The position numbers and the translations under genes were made by a program. DNA of 64,000 bases from the NCBI GenBank assembly GCA_026018925.1, contig JAKSZU010000007.1, positions 96,063,501 to 96,127,500 of the forward strand. Direction: 5' to 3'. This DNA comes from Tupaia tana. Lineage: Eukaryota > Chordata > Mammalia > Scandentia > Tupaiidae. The notes beneath the pieces were generated by a model. That model ran no database searches, had not been told where the DNA came from, and was given only the letters and a program-made list of their open reading frames with translations. Positions 10,631 to 21,547 of this stretch are shown piece after piece (positions within the stretch are counted from its first letter, which is position 1; each line of letters starts with the position of its first letter).

Positions 10631-10742
10631 GCACCGCGACGGGCTCGGCGCGGGCCTGGGGGCTGCGGCCGCGTCGCTGCTGGTGTCCGCCCAGTCTGTC
10701 CTCTCGGTCGCCTCTCAGCCGCAGACCGCCGGGGGGCGGGGG

Positions 10743-11447
10743 ATGCCGGGCTGCCGCATCAGCGCCTGCGGCCCGGGGGCCCAGGAAGGGACGGCAGAAC
10801 CGGGGTCTCCGCCGCCGCCGCCCCGGGAGCCCTTGCCGTCCCCTCAGCCCCCGCCCCCAACTCCGACCTCAACCTTGACCTCCACCTCGACCCAGTCTCA
10901 GACCCCGTCGCTGCCCGAGGCGGTGCGGGCGTCAGCGGGCACAGCCGAGGGCCAGGAGCTGCAGCGCTGGCGCCAGGGAGCTAGCGGGGGCGCAGGGGTC
11001 GCCGGTCCCGCAGGGGGCGCGGGCGGCGGCTCGGGGGCCGCGGCAGGGTCCGGGGGCCGCGCGCTGGAGCTGGCGGAAGCGCGGCGGCGGCTGCTGGAGG
11101 TGGAGGGCCGCCGGCGCCTGGTGTCGGAGCTGGAGAGCCGGGTGCTGCAGCTGCACCGAGTCTTCCTGGCGGCCGAGCTGCGCCTGGCGCACCGCGCGGA
11201 GAGCCTGGGTCGGCTGAGCGGCGGCGTGGCGCAGGCCGAGCTCTACCTGGCGGCGCACGGATCGCGCCTCAAGAAGGGCTCACGCCGGGGCCGCCGAGGT
11301 CGCCCACCCGCGCTGCTCGCCTCGGCGCTCGGCCTAGGTGGCTGCGTGCCCTGGGGCGCCGGGCGCCTGCGGCGGGGCCACGGCTCGGAGCCCGACTCAC
11401 CCTTCCGCCGCAGCCCGCCACGGGGCCCCGCCTCCCCTCAGCGCTGA
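10743..11447 (+). CDS. TRNP1: TMF1-regulated nuclear protein 1 (TRNP1)
   Basis: A 234-aa nuclear protein (human about 227 aa) known to promote radial-glia self-renewal and to influence cortical expansion and folding. Start MPGCRISACGPGAQEGTAEP is the conserved TRNP1 N-terminus. Layout: Pro-rich 24-41, Ser/Thr-rich 40-55, conserved QELQRWRQGASG 71-82, Gly/Ala-rich 82-105, Leu/Glu/Arg-rich coiled coil about 106-172 (ALELAEARRRLLEVEGRRRL...), a basic RLKKGSRRGRRGR nuclear-localisation-like patch 175-187, and a C-terminus with SPFRRSPPRGPASPQR. The entire CDS is in one exon. The frame stays open 146 codons upstream, but that part crosses the predicted promoter, so ATG 10743 is chosen. A possible donor GAG|GTGCGG lies after the stop (11588/11589), in keeping with the human gene's downstream noncoding exon. 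The low-complexity segments account for the length difference from human. Confidence 0.97.
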   Translation: MPGCRISACGPGAQEGTAEPGSPPPPPREPLPSPQPPPPTPTSTLTSTSTQSQTPSLPEAVRASAGTAEGQELQRWRQGASGGAGVAGPAGGAGGGSGAAAGSGGRALELAEARRRLLEVEGRRRLVSELESRVLQLHRVFLAAELRLAHRAESLGRLSGGVAQAELYLAAHGSRLKKGSRRGRRGRPPALLASALGLGGCVPWGAGRLRRGHGSEPDSPFRRSPPRGPASPQR

Positions 11448-13814
11448 CCGCAGCGCGGGACCCCTGGCCACCTCGGACAGGCCATCGCCGAGGAGCCGAG
11501 CGACGGGCCGCGGACGCCAGCTGTGTGGACAGACTGACAGCGCAGGAAGAGACAGTCGGGGGGCCGGGGCCCAGTAAAGGAGGCTGAGGTGCGGTCTGAG
11601 CGGCTAGTGTGTTCGAGGGGCGGGCCGGGGAGGTGCAGGGCCCGGGACCTCCCTTCCCTGGGGCCTCTGGTGTCTGCTGGGTCCCTAATACTTTCCGTTG
11701 CCCCCTCTCCCAGACCACCTAGGGAGTGAGGTGGTGGCTTCAAGTCCCCTTTACAGTTGGACAAAATGAGGTGCTCAGGTGCGAGGAGGGGTTTGGCGGG
11801 CCCGTTTCCCGCTGGGAGCCTGCTGCACGGACGCAGCCTCCCTACATTAACCTCGTCTCCATTTGCGTTGCCTCCTCCCCTGGGCCCTTTGGGACTGGAA
11901 GTCATGCCCTTGAGACTGCCTGTTCCGAACTCCGTAGTTCAGGAGAGCAGGAGGACGAGGTCCCGGGGCGGGGCTGTAGGGCTGAGCGCTCCTCTAAGAC
12001 TTGTTTCCTGCGAATCCCAGAGAGGCTGAGGGTCAGAGAGGCTGAGAGTCGGTTTGGCGATACTCAGGCTTAGGCCCTTCCGCTGGAGGAGAGCGCTTTC
12101 TCATGCCCTGGTGCAGCTTTGCCAAGACGACAATCTGACATAACCAGCACCGGCTAGAGGTGGGAGGGCTGGAGGGTGTTCAACACCTGCTCACTTAGGG
12201 GCCTCCCTCCCAACCTGTCTCTAAGATGGCTCTGCCAGGAATGGAGCCAGGTGACATCTTTAACAGGCCCCAAGAGGGCAGGTATGCAGCGGCTTCCTCA
12301 GGGAGGCCTTAAAGGGCCAGCTTGAGATCTATTTCTCTTGGCGTCTAAATGCCCTTCCGTCCCCCCATCCATCCCTCTGTGCCACTCAGCTGAGAGTGGG
12401 CGGGCCCTGGCCTGCCCTGCAGCTCTCTGGCGGAGTTTCCCTGCAGCCTCACGTGTCAGCCTGTGAACTGAATCACCTCCTGGAGGGCTTGGTGAGCTTC
12501 ACACATGCCAGAGGGTCTTCTCCATAAGTCATGGAAAGATGTTTTATTCTTTGAAACCACACCTGGAAACAGGCACTGTGTGTGCTGGCGGAGCCAGGGG
12601 CTAACTGAAGGTCTCCATTTGACAGCGTGGAGAGGGCATTTCTCAAGGTCACAATGCCAGCAAGTGGCAGAACCAGGTCAGGGCCTCTTGTGCCCTTTCT
12701 GGTGTCCTGGGCAGGGGCTGGGGAGAGTTCGCTTCTGGTCCCTGTCTGCCCCCCTCTTCTTCACAGCTTCCTCAGTCCCTCCTTATGTCAGGCCTTGGGA
12801 ATGGGGTGAAAGGGAGAGGAAGATAAGGCCATTCCAAGGTCCTCAGGGTCAGCACATGGCTCTGGCAGGCTGGGCCCTGGCCCCCCGGCCCTCCTGCACC
12901 AGCCCTCTGCCATGTGCTAGTCTTTCTGGCTGGTTTCTTAGTTCTCAGCCAGGCCTTCCCGAGCCCATTCTTAGCTGGGGAAGGGAGATCCAGGTGGAGG
13001 TATCAGGCTCAGAGGAAGTGTGGGGACCAGGGAGCCCCGAGGGTCTGGGCACCCTCTGGCTTCTCCAGAGAGGGAGGACCTACCAAAGCCACTGGGGTCA
13101 TTTGGGGTCTAGAGGCACAGAGGCGACAGGGACATCTTGGAGGTGGCAGTGAGGGAGCTCAGGCCGCAGTGCTGGGCTGTAGCCAGGACTGTTTGTTTTC
13201 CGGGTTGCAAAGGAGGGGACACTTGATCCAGAAAAGCTTTCAGCTAATGGTGGGAAGTGCTCTATGCCATCACAATTTTGCCTTTCTCCGGGATTTGTTG
13301 GTAATCAGCTTTGTCTCGATTTGGGGGCAGGGCGCGTGTCGAGAATTAGAGCTAACAGCAGCTGGAGAAAGTGCCGTGTGTGGCGAGGGGTGGGGGAGAG
13401 TAGAGGCAGATTGGTCCTGGTGTCCCAGCTCTGTCTCCCCCCTCCTCTCCCAGATGTCCCCTGCTCCTCACCCAGGGCCTTGGCCAGGGCACCCAGTGCT
13501 CCGTGTCCTAAACCCCAGCTGCTGGGTAGTGCTCCGTTTGCTGTCCCTCAGCCAGCTAACAGGTCACCTTTCAGCACTTGCCTGGCCCTCCAGGGCCTGT
13601 CTAGAAGCTGCCCAGCCTGGCTTCATTTCTCCTCTATCACTAGACATTGTTAACAACCCAGTCCAGGGACTCAGAAAGCAGAGCTGACTCTGAGCTTTCA
13701 AGAGCTTTTTTCTCCCAGCCTTTGTCCAGGTGACTTTCCTGGTTGTCACCGTCCCAGGGAACCCCCTGGGGGCTGGTCAGTTTGTTGTTGGAGGGCTGTT
13801 TTTAGGCCCTTGCT

Positions 13815-13820
13815 AATAAA
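13815..13820 (+). terminator. TRNP1: candidate poly(A) signal for TRNP1
   Basis: AATAAA within GCCCTTGCTAATAAAGTAGC, preceded by 3'UTR-like sequence. It competes with the signal at 16473. Confidence 0.3.
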
Positions 13821-14700
13821 GTAGCCCCTGGGCAGGAGACCAACACCTTACCTCCACTCCTACCTCCCGATTTGCTGAACACTTTCTTGTTGTTCCCTAG
13901 CCCTGGGACCTTGGAAGACCTGTGCACTGAGGACATTAGGATTTTGTTGTCAACAGTGAACCTAGGATCCCAGGGCAGGGAGATGAAGGAAACATGATCC
14001 TTTCTTAGGCCAGTGTCTGGCCTTGGGAGAACAGCAGGTCTAGTCTCACCTGGATAAACCCCTTCCTTCTCTGGCCTGGCCCCTGCCATATGTGGGTGGT
14101 GCCACTGGAGGGCAGTGTGGGACTGTTTCTCAAGATGGGGCGTGGGCTGGGATAGGTAGTCTCCATCGCTCTCTGGTCTTCCTGGCACTGTCTAGGCCAA
14201 GAGCTGTAAGAGCCCAGGAGGCAGAGCAAGCGGAGTGGCCTGAGAGTGGGAGTGTGCTTCCCATGGTGGCTTCCTGGATGGGGCGGGGTTAGAGACCCTA
14301 GCTGCACCCATCAGTAGCTCCCTGGGGAGAGGAACCCACTTGGAGAAGGGGTGCAGCAGAGGCTGTGCAGCTGGGCAGAGTTGCAGCCCTCCGGGAGAAG
14401 CCCATCAGGAAGGAGATTTGGCCTGGCCACAGAGTGGCCCCCAGAGATTAGGCTGAAGTGACAGGAAGTGCTCCAAGGCTGCGTTGGATAGTGTCTGAGG
14501 GGCTTTCCTTCCCTGACTCTGACCTAGACAGGCAGTCCCTGAGAGCAACTCGGAGGCCTGGAATTGTCCGAGCTGAATAAGAGGCGCCTGCTGGATCTGC
14601 CAGAGGAGAGGAATCTGGGAATTGGAAATCCTCAACCTATTTCTTCCCACATTGGTCCTTGACTGCACCCTGGCCAGGAGTGATAGAGGCAGGGATCCCC

Positions 14701-14880
14701 GGATTCTGGAATAACACATTAAGCACCTCCTCTGGGCCAGACGCTGTGCTAAGCACTTTATGCCCATTATCTGCTTCAGCCCTCCCAGCCACACTGCAAA
14801 GTAAGTTAATTATTCCCATTTCCACAGACGAGGAAACAGGGTAGGTGACTTGCCCAAAGACATAGCACCTATAAGGGGGG
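14701..14880 (-). mobile_element. MIR SINE
   Basis: Reverse MIR order: ACATTAAGCACCTCCTCTGG, GCTAAGCACTTTATGCCC, CAGACGAGGAAACAGG, GACTTGCCCAAAGACATAGC. Confidence 0.75.
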
Positions 14881-16472
14881 AGGGGTTCCTCAAACGTTGG
14901 GCCACGTGATGCTTCATTCATTAGGCCAGTGAGGGGGTTTCTGGGTGTTACTTTGAAGCTGTATTGCCACCCCTGGTCCTTGGTTGTGGGGAGGGATATT
15001 ATGAGATGCTGGAGAGTGGCACTTCCCACTTCCCCCTCAGGTCTGGGCACACCCCAGCAGGACTGTCTGGGCCCTGGGGGTTGAGTCAGACTGAGTCAGC
15101 ACCCCTCGCTTCTGGCGAGGGTGGGCCAAGGGTGCCTCGGAGGGCTGCCTCCTTTCCCTGCAGATCTGGGCTGAAGGAGAGCACAGCGCCGGGATGGCAG
15201 AGGAGGAGGGTGACACGGGGTGTGGCAGAGCAGAAAGGGTCCCAGACCCAGACAACAGAACAGGCCTGGGAGTCTGTCCTGGCCAGGAACTTGGTGGGGG
15301 AGGAGTGTGTGTCTGTGGGGGTGTCCTCGGGCAATAACTTCCCTTTTCTGAGCCACTTTCATTTGTTTGTTTGTTTGCTCTTTGGTTTTGTTTTTGAGGG
15401 GAGCGAGGGAGGTGATAACATCTGAGTGCCTAGTACCAAGTGGAGATCTGTGAACAATGGAGGCAACCAGGACAGCACCCCCAAGCAGTACAGGCCTGTT
15501 CTTAGCTAGTGCATCACCATATCAGGAATCCCTGGGCACCCCCTCCCCCTACTACAGTCTCTGGGTAACTCCATAAGAGGAAAGGTGGAGGAGGGGGTGG
15601 GCTTTTCATCCCAGGAACATTCCATTCCAGGTACTCAGGCCAGTGGGGCTAGGGCCAAGGACAAAGGCCCAGGGGGACCTCTGCTTCTCCCAGGAGCCTC
15701 AGCCCTGAGCCCCATTCCCTAATACTGCCTCCTGTGCCTTCTCTGTAGCTGCTGAAAGGTTTGGGTGGGGCTGGGTGGCTATGGGAGAGAGATAATTAAA
15801 ACTCTTGGGATTATTCTTTCCAGCTCCTCCCAGCTCTTCAGAGCCTCCATTCTGTGGTTCTGGACTCCAGGATTCTGTTCCTCCCCGGCAGCTCATTCCG
15901 GATGACTTGGAGGCTCGACCTTACACCACCTCAGCACCCTCTTCACAGGAGCCCTGCCCGCGCGGTGGCAAGGGGCTGGGTTCTGGGGACTTGCTGATAC
16001 TAGGATTTCTTTCTATATGGCACATTGGACAATCAGAGATGTTACTACAGGCGCTGAGATACAATCAGATATTTAGACAAGTCTCAGCTCAGCTGGGGCC
16101 CCCATTTTAGTAGACATTATTGTTTCAAAGTCTAACAGCACCAGGAGGCCTGTTTGAGGGAAAACATTGGTTTGAGAAATCCCTGGCTCCCTCTTCCGAA
16201 TTTCCCTTGTCTTGTCCCCCTCCCCTGTGTGGGAACTTGCCTCGGGCCCCAGCTACTAGCTCCTGGGGGATTCACCTCTTTCTCAGGAAGAGGTGGTGGC
16301 ACTGTGAAACTTTGAAGCAAACTTTGAAATGAAAAAAATAATCAAACATGTATTCAACCATCTTGATGATAGAGGGAAGGGGGACACATTTACTCACATC
16401 CAACCCAGAACTTGTAGAATCCTGCAACGTGAATGTGTGCTGAACTAGTTCCCTGACTGATACGTCAGGAAG

Positions 16473-16478
16473 AATAAA
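16473..16478 (+). terminator. TRNP1: candidate poly(A) signal for TRNP1
   Basis: AATAAA in GGAAGAATAAATCTCAGCC at the end of a unique AT-richer stretch (16130-16510). Use of this site gives a gene span of about 5.8 kb, nearer the human span than the 13815 signal does. Confidence 0.35.
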
Positions 16479-16914
16479 TCTCAGCCATGTGAGGCAATGC
16501 ACCTGTTTTGAGGTTTACTTTGCAAGAGTCCTCGCTGCCTTTCCTGTGTGTGTGTTTGTCACGGCTCTTTACCTCGGCAGTTCCTCGAGCACCCGCTGTT
16601 GGGTTTCGTTTGGCAATCTGCCTATAGACTGGTTAACAGGCTGATTTCACCCTTCACCTGGCTCACAGCTGACCCTCCCCAGGAAGCCCTCCCAGTGCAG
16701 GACGTGATGAGGAAGCTCAGGTATGGGAGTGCATGTGTGAGACTGGGTGACCCTAGGGAGGTGTGCGTGTTGGTGACAACAGGGTAGCATGGTGGCCTGT
16801 GGGGGTTCTTGTCAGGGTCTCAGCAGAGAGAGGGTACACTCAAATGGAGGATTTTGAAAAAGGGGCTGTTTCCAAAGGTGTGGGAGATGCTTTAGAAACT
16901 GCCCAGGACTGTGC

Positions 16915-17145
16915 CAGCTGGAGGTGTGGTGGTTAAGGTGCTGAACCTCACATGGGTGACTCCGAGGTTCCAGTCCTGGACCTGGTGGCTTGAAAAGCAC
17001 ACAGGTATGTGTATAGGCCTGCCCAGAATCTTGAGAGAATGAGAAGGGATTGTGGCATGGCCATCCTCCTTGGGGGGTGATTTCCCTCTCTCCACCAAGC
17101 ACACATGCCCTATGGCAAAAATCTAAAAAAAAAAAAAGGGGGGGG
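16915..17145 (+). mobile_element. type B SINE
   Basis: GCCAGCTGGAGGTGTGGTGG head, TTGAGAGAATGAGAAGGGATTG body, ACATGCCCTATGGCAAAAATC end with A13G9. Confidence 0.75.
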
Positions 17146-17159
17146 GTAGATATAGTGGG

Positions 17160-17375
17160 GCAGCAGTAAATTATGACACTATTTGAGGCTGACCCACAGG
17201 AAATTTCGGATCTGTGTCTGGAGACTTCCTGAGTACGCAGGGCACGTGTATGTCCCGTGACCTGGGGGGTGGCTGAAACTGGGGGTACATGGTAGTATAA
17301 GGACTATGTGGGGGGTCCTGCCCTTCCTCTCTCTGTCTCTCTGTTTCTCCCACTCATGGAAGAAATGACTTTTTA
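17160..17375 (+). mobile_element. type D SINE
   Basis: GGCTGACCCACAGGAAATTTC, GGAGACTTCCTGAGTACGC, GGTGGCTGAAACTGGGGG and CATGGAAGAAATGAC motifs. Confidence 0.65.
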
Positions 17376-17379
17376 TTAT

Positions 17380-17625
17380 TATTATTTTTTAAGTTGCTAT
17401 CTGGTGCATGTGCACGCCAGAAAGAGAGAGCAAATGAGCAAGAAGGAAATGAGAAATTGTCCCCCGGGGGGATGGCCATGCCACAATCCCTTGTTCTCTA
17501 TTCTCCTCTTAGGACTTGGGGACGCACGCACGTGCTCAGTGTCACTTTCAAGCAGCCCAGCTTGACCTGTGAAGTTGGCCATGTGAGATCCAGTGCCTTA
17601 ATCTCTATCCAGCCTTTATTTGGTG
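17380..17625 (-). mobile_element. type B SINE
   Basis: TTGCTATCTGGTGCATG, CCCCCGGGGGGATGGCC and GATCCAGTGCCTTAATC give a reverse type B. It lies back to back with the preceding type D and B copies. Confidence 0.7.
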
Positions 17626-18035
17626 GCCCAGTAAATAGCCTTTCATTAAAAAAAACAAACTGGCCAGGGCTGCTGCGGCTATCCGGGCTAGCAGCAGTGG
17701 AGAGACTTGACAAGCCCTGGGCCTGAAGGGGCGGAGGGGGATCTGTGTGGAGAGGACCCCTGACAGGAGCAGTCGCCAACCCTGACATCCTGGCAGGGAG
17801 GTGGCAGGAAGGATGGACACCTCCTCCTCCTCCCTCCTTCCTGCTGGTGGGTGGGTTCAGTGCGGCAGGAACCCAACAGGAAGCCAGGGAACAAGGGAGC
17901 CATTGATGTGCAGTGTGTAGATGTCAGCTCCCCAGGACAAGGCAGGGAGCAGGGTGGAAAGGGGGTCTGGAGGAGCCAGCCTATCATGCAGCTGCCCGAG
18001 GTGTCTTCTGTTCCCCAAAGTCCACAGCAATGCTT

Positions 18036-18257
18036 TTTTCTTTTTGCTATAGGGTGTGTGCGCTCGCCAGGAAGACAGAGAGACAGAATGCGAGAAATCA
18101 CGGCCATGTCGCAGTCCGTTCTCCTCCATTCTCCTCTCGGGATCTTGGGCACGCACGCACATGCGCCTGACATTTTAAGCCACCAGGTCCGAGACTCGAA
18201 CTGTGGTTGACTACATGGGAGTCCAGCGACATAGCCATTACGCTAACTGCTGGTCCC
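18036..18257 (-). mobile_element. type A SINE with 11-bp TSD
   Basis: Flanked by CAGCAATGCTT at 18025-18035 and 18258-18268, exact. The body has lost part of the CCCCCC core (AATCACGGCCATGTCGCAG). Confidence 0.9.
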
Positions 18258-18699
18258 CAGCAATGCTTCTTCAGCCAGCCACCAATCTGCAAAGGGTGGG
18301 TGGAGCGTTCCTTGGCAGGCATGGTGGGGTTGGAAGGTGGAGGACCAGGCTTTCCTCCCTCACAGATTCTGATTCCCAGTCCCTGATTCCTGCCTGTGTG
18401 GGAGTCCTAGATGGCTGCAGGGATTGTCCACGAGAGAACAATGTAAGCCACTGAGCCGGTGTTCTCACACCTGGAAACCCTGCAGCCTGTCCTCAAGGCA
18501 CGCTGCCACCACAGTTCCCTGACCATCACCACAAGCCATGGCTAGTGTCACATGGATGTCAAGAAGTACATCTTGGCACATTGCTACACTCTGCTGTAAT
18601 TATACATGAAATGACAAATGTCACAGTAACATCAAATACGTAACCATATATATGTAAAGGAGACATATTATCATGATCATCCACCTGAAATGACAGTGT

Positions 18700-18865
18700 C
18701 TCAGATAAACCTCTTTGAGCCCTCTGATTTCAGTGTCTTTGTATATAAAATGGAAATAATACTCGTTCTTCTCTTGAGTTGTTTTGAGGGTGAAATGAGG
18801 GACAGCGGTCAGGAAGACCTTAGCACAGTACCTGGCCTGGAGGAAGAGCACACCAGAAATGATAG
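18700..18865 (+). mobile_element. MIR SINE
   Basis: AAACCTCTTTGAGCC, ATAAAATGGAAATAATAC and TAGCACAGTACCTGGCCTGG follow the MIR order. Confidence 0.55.
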
Positions 18866-19100
18866 ATATTATGGGGAACTACTGGCTCACTGCCCCCGAC
18901 TTCATCACACCGTGCACATGTGCAGACTAGCACCAGCAAGCACTACACCTGCACAGGCTGGCCAGACACCCCCAGACTTGTCAGCCAGGGCACGTGTACT
19001 CCGGCAGACAAGGTTTCTCGGCCGGGAAACTTTGGTTTGCTTCCTACCACCCTGACATCTTTGTTTAATCAAATGTCACTTTTCAACAAGGCATATCCTT

Positions 19101-19348
19101 ATTTTTGGAGAGGTTTTTGCTATAGGGCATGTGTACTCACTAGACACAGAAAGACAGAAAGTGAGAAATCACCTCTCAGGGGGGATGGTCACGCCACAAT
19201 CCCCTCTCCTCCATTCTCCTCTCAGGATCTTGGGCACGCACGCACACACACACTCGGTGCGAGTTTAAGCCACTGGGTCCAGGACTCAAACCGCGGTTGA
19301 CTACATGGGGGTCCAGCGACGTAGCCATTACGCCAACTGCTGGTCCCG
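19101..19348 (-). mobile_element. type A SINE with 12-bp TSD
   Basis: AGGCATATCCTT at 19089-19100 and 19349-19360 flanks a near-complete copy. Confidence 0.92.
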
Positions 19349-19360
19349 AGGCATATCCTT

Positions 19361-20660
19361 CTTTTTAAAGTTGCAAACCCCAGCACTTCCAATCCTTTAT
19401 TCTGCTATGGATGTGTTTATGCACTGCTGACCTTTTAAGACCACATAACTTAGTTTATCTGCTCCTTACACCACTGGGATGCACTCTCCCCAAGGGCAGG
19501 GATCTATGTCCTTTGCATGGGATGTATTCCTAACACCTGGGAGAGTATCTGGCACGCTGCGGGCTGAAGGCAGTCGCACGTGTGCCACATGATTCCTGGC
19601 TTTTTCGGAAATGAGCATGTGCAGGTGGACCTGCTCCCACTGCCGTGAGCTCGGCCTGCTGTGCTCTGCTCACACTGTGAGCACCCCGTCTTGCCCAGGC
19701 TCGAATGGCTAAATGAGGAGCTGGGATAACTACCGTCCCTCCCTAGGATCCTAGTTGGATGGATGCAACGGGATGGGGCTGGGGCTGGGGCTGTTATCAG
19801 TCACCAAGCACTTGCCCTTTTGGCTGTTCTTAGCCCAGCAGCAGAAGGGGCTGGGGCACCCCAGCGACCCCTTGGGCAGGTGAGGTGGCTGGACTTACCA
19901 GGTGACCTAGGGCCTCCTCTGTGGCTTTGTTTTGTCCACCCTGCCTGGAACCATCAAAGTTACCACTTCAGAGGCCCCTAATGAGGCTGAATAGGTTAAA
20001 GGCTTTGCAATCCTGGGATCAAAGAGGCTGGGTAAACAGTGGCAGCGTCTAGGCCATGATGGCCTGAGGCCTCGAGGGCACAGCTCTCTGGGAGCTTGCG
20101 GCTGACTCTCCTAGAGAGCCTGGCATGGCGCCAACTGGGTTTGGAGTGACCCTGTTCCTCCAGATAACCTGCCTAGAGCAGCCAGAGCAGACTCTTGGAG
20201 GTGACAAGGAACTGGAGTGCTGAGGGATCCTTTCCCAGTTGGGAGGCCTTACCTGGGCTTTGGCTCTCAGGGACCCTAGATACCTTTGGTCTCAGCTGCC
20301 ACTAGTCCAGACTCACTCAACTCATTCCCTGGGAGTGATGGGGTGGGCAGAGCTGGTGTCAAGTAGTCCTGTGCTCTGGGGTGTGAGGCCACGTTCAGGA
20401 CTATTAGAAATGGATAAGAAATGTTAAAATAGTCGCTCTTTAAGAGGAAAGCCACAGAACTGCTGTGGCAACACTCAGGTGCAGTTCATGCCAGACACTA
20501 ACTCCCAGTGTGCAGTTACAACTGGTGCCAGTGCGGAGGTAGTCCCCCACACCCCCAGGAGGCCCCACCCGCCATGTCCTCCCCATACAAGCCAGATTCA
20601 GACAGAGGAGGCAGCTGCAGCCTCCAGTCGGGGGAGGTCCCTCCTCTAAAAGAAAGCACA
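19361..20660. other. convergent intergenic DNA between TRNP1 and TENT5B
   Basis: An L2-like end (CCAAGGGCAGGGATCTATGT) sits near 19440-19560. The rest appears unique; no gene was recognised. Confidence 0.4.
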
Positions 20661-20664
20661 TTGC

Positions 20665-21547
20665 TAAGCCCGGTGTAGATGATTTTTATTGGCAGGTGTT
20701 AAAGAATGAAAAATAGTTAACAAATCCAGAGGGAGTGAAAAGGAGGTGGGACATGGCTCCCCTTCCCCATGTGAGAGGTCTGAAACCAAGCCAGTGGGGA
20801 AGAACGCTTGACTGTGACAAATTTGGGCCCAGCACCCTCCAAAGAGCAAGCTCCCAGGCAAGTGGGTTCCTCACAATGCAAGGGGATGGGAGCGACACAA
20901 TGGGAGGGCATGGGCTGCATCTCACCCTGGCTGCTGGGCTCTCGTCCATCACTCACCTCAGCCCCTCCAGGGCATGACTCCGTAACTTGGGGTGTGAGTT
21001 TCATGAGGCCAGCTAACTCACCCCCTTCCCAAACGCAGGGATCTGCCTCAGTTTCCCTCCTCCCAGTGATTAGCCAGGATGGACCCCCAGGCCGCTAGGG
21101 GCCCAACCTGATCCAGAGTCAATGGTCCCCATCACATGCTGTTAGTCTCCACGTGGGCTGCAGTGGTCACTGCGGACTGGTCCTAGTCAGAATGACCCTT
21201 TCTAGGCCACAGAAATCAACCCAAGGTGCTACATCTTGAGGCTTCTACCCCAAACCTGATTTGTCTCCTGAAGGCAATCAACCCCCAAGACAAGCGCTGC
21301 ACCCCACAATCATGCTGGTCCAAAAGCATGGAGCAAAAACCAAAGGACCTCCTGCTAGATGCCCAGCGCGGCCTTAAGGGCCCGCCAGGGCCTCACTTGT
21401 GAAGTCTGGTCGGCTCAGGCAAAGGCCCCACCTTGCAACAGTGCTGGGCCACTTGGTACAGGCCGGCATTCCCTGGGCATGTCCTCCACACACTCCTGGA
21501 GGCCCCACCCACCCGGTGAGGCCCGTCCCTTTTGGCCAGGGTCTGAG
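20665..21547 (-). other. TENT5B: TENT5B 3' untranslated region
   Basis: Sequence between the TENT5B stop and the first good minus-strand poly(A) signal, AATAAA at 20685-20690 (plus strand GATTTTTATTGG). Cleavage is expected near 20665-20675, giving a 3'UTR of roughly 880 nt without SINEs. The exact end is inferred. Confidence 0.6.
20685..20690 (-). terminator. TENT5B: TENT5B poly(A) signal
   Basis: Canonical AATAAA on the minus strand about 860 nt after the stop codon. Confidence 0.65.

Larger units (their letters stand above)
10560..11650 (+). promoter_or_regulatory. TRNP1: TRNP1 CpG island
   Basis: Base composition changes abruptly to very CpG-dense DNA covering the promoter, 5'UTR, the whole coding exon and the start of the presumed intron. 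Such islands usually mark promoters that stay unmethylated. Confidence 0.8.
11651..16914 (+). other. presumed TRNP1 intron/3'UTR region
   Basis: About 5.3 kb of moderately GC-rich DNA with almost no SINEs, only a MIR near 14.7 kb. If TRNP1 keeps the human two-exon design, its noncoding last exon should be here. I could not fix the acceptor. Long open frames at 12505-13152 and 12914-13687 overlap in different frames and look like chance ORFs in GC-rich sequence. Confidence 0.35.

Noticed and set aside
10932..11718. Minus-strand open frames (108 and 149 aa) opposite TRNP1
   Set aside because: They are antisense shadows of GC-rich TRNP1 sequence, with Arg/Ala/Pro-rich translations and no family resemblance.
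12505..13687. Overlapping plus-strand frames of 215 and 257 aa
   Set aside because: They overlap in different frames, have odd composition and show no domain; more likely chance ORFs in the presumed TRNP1 intron/3'UTR.
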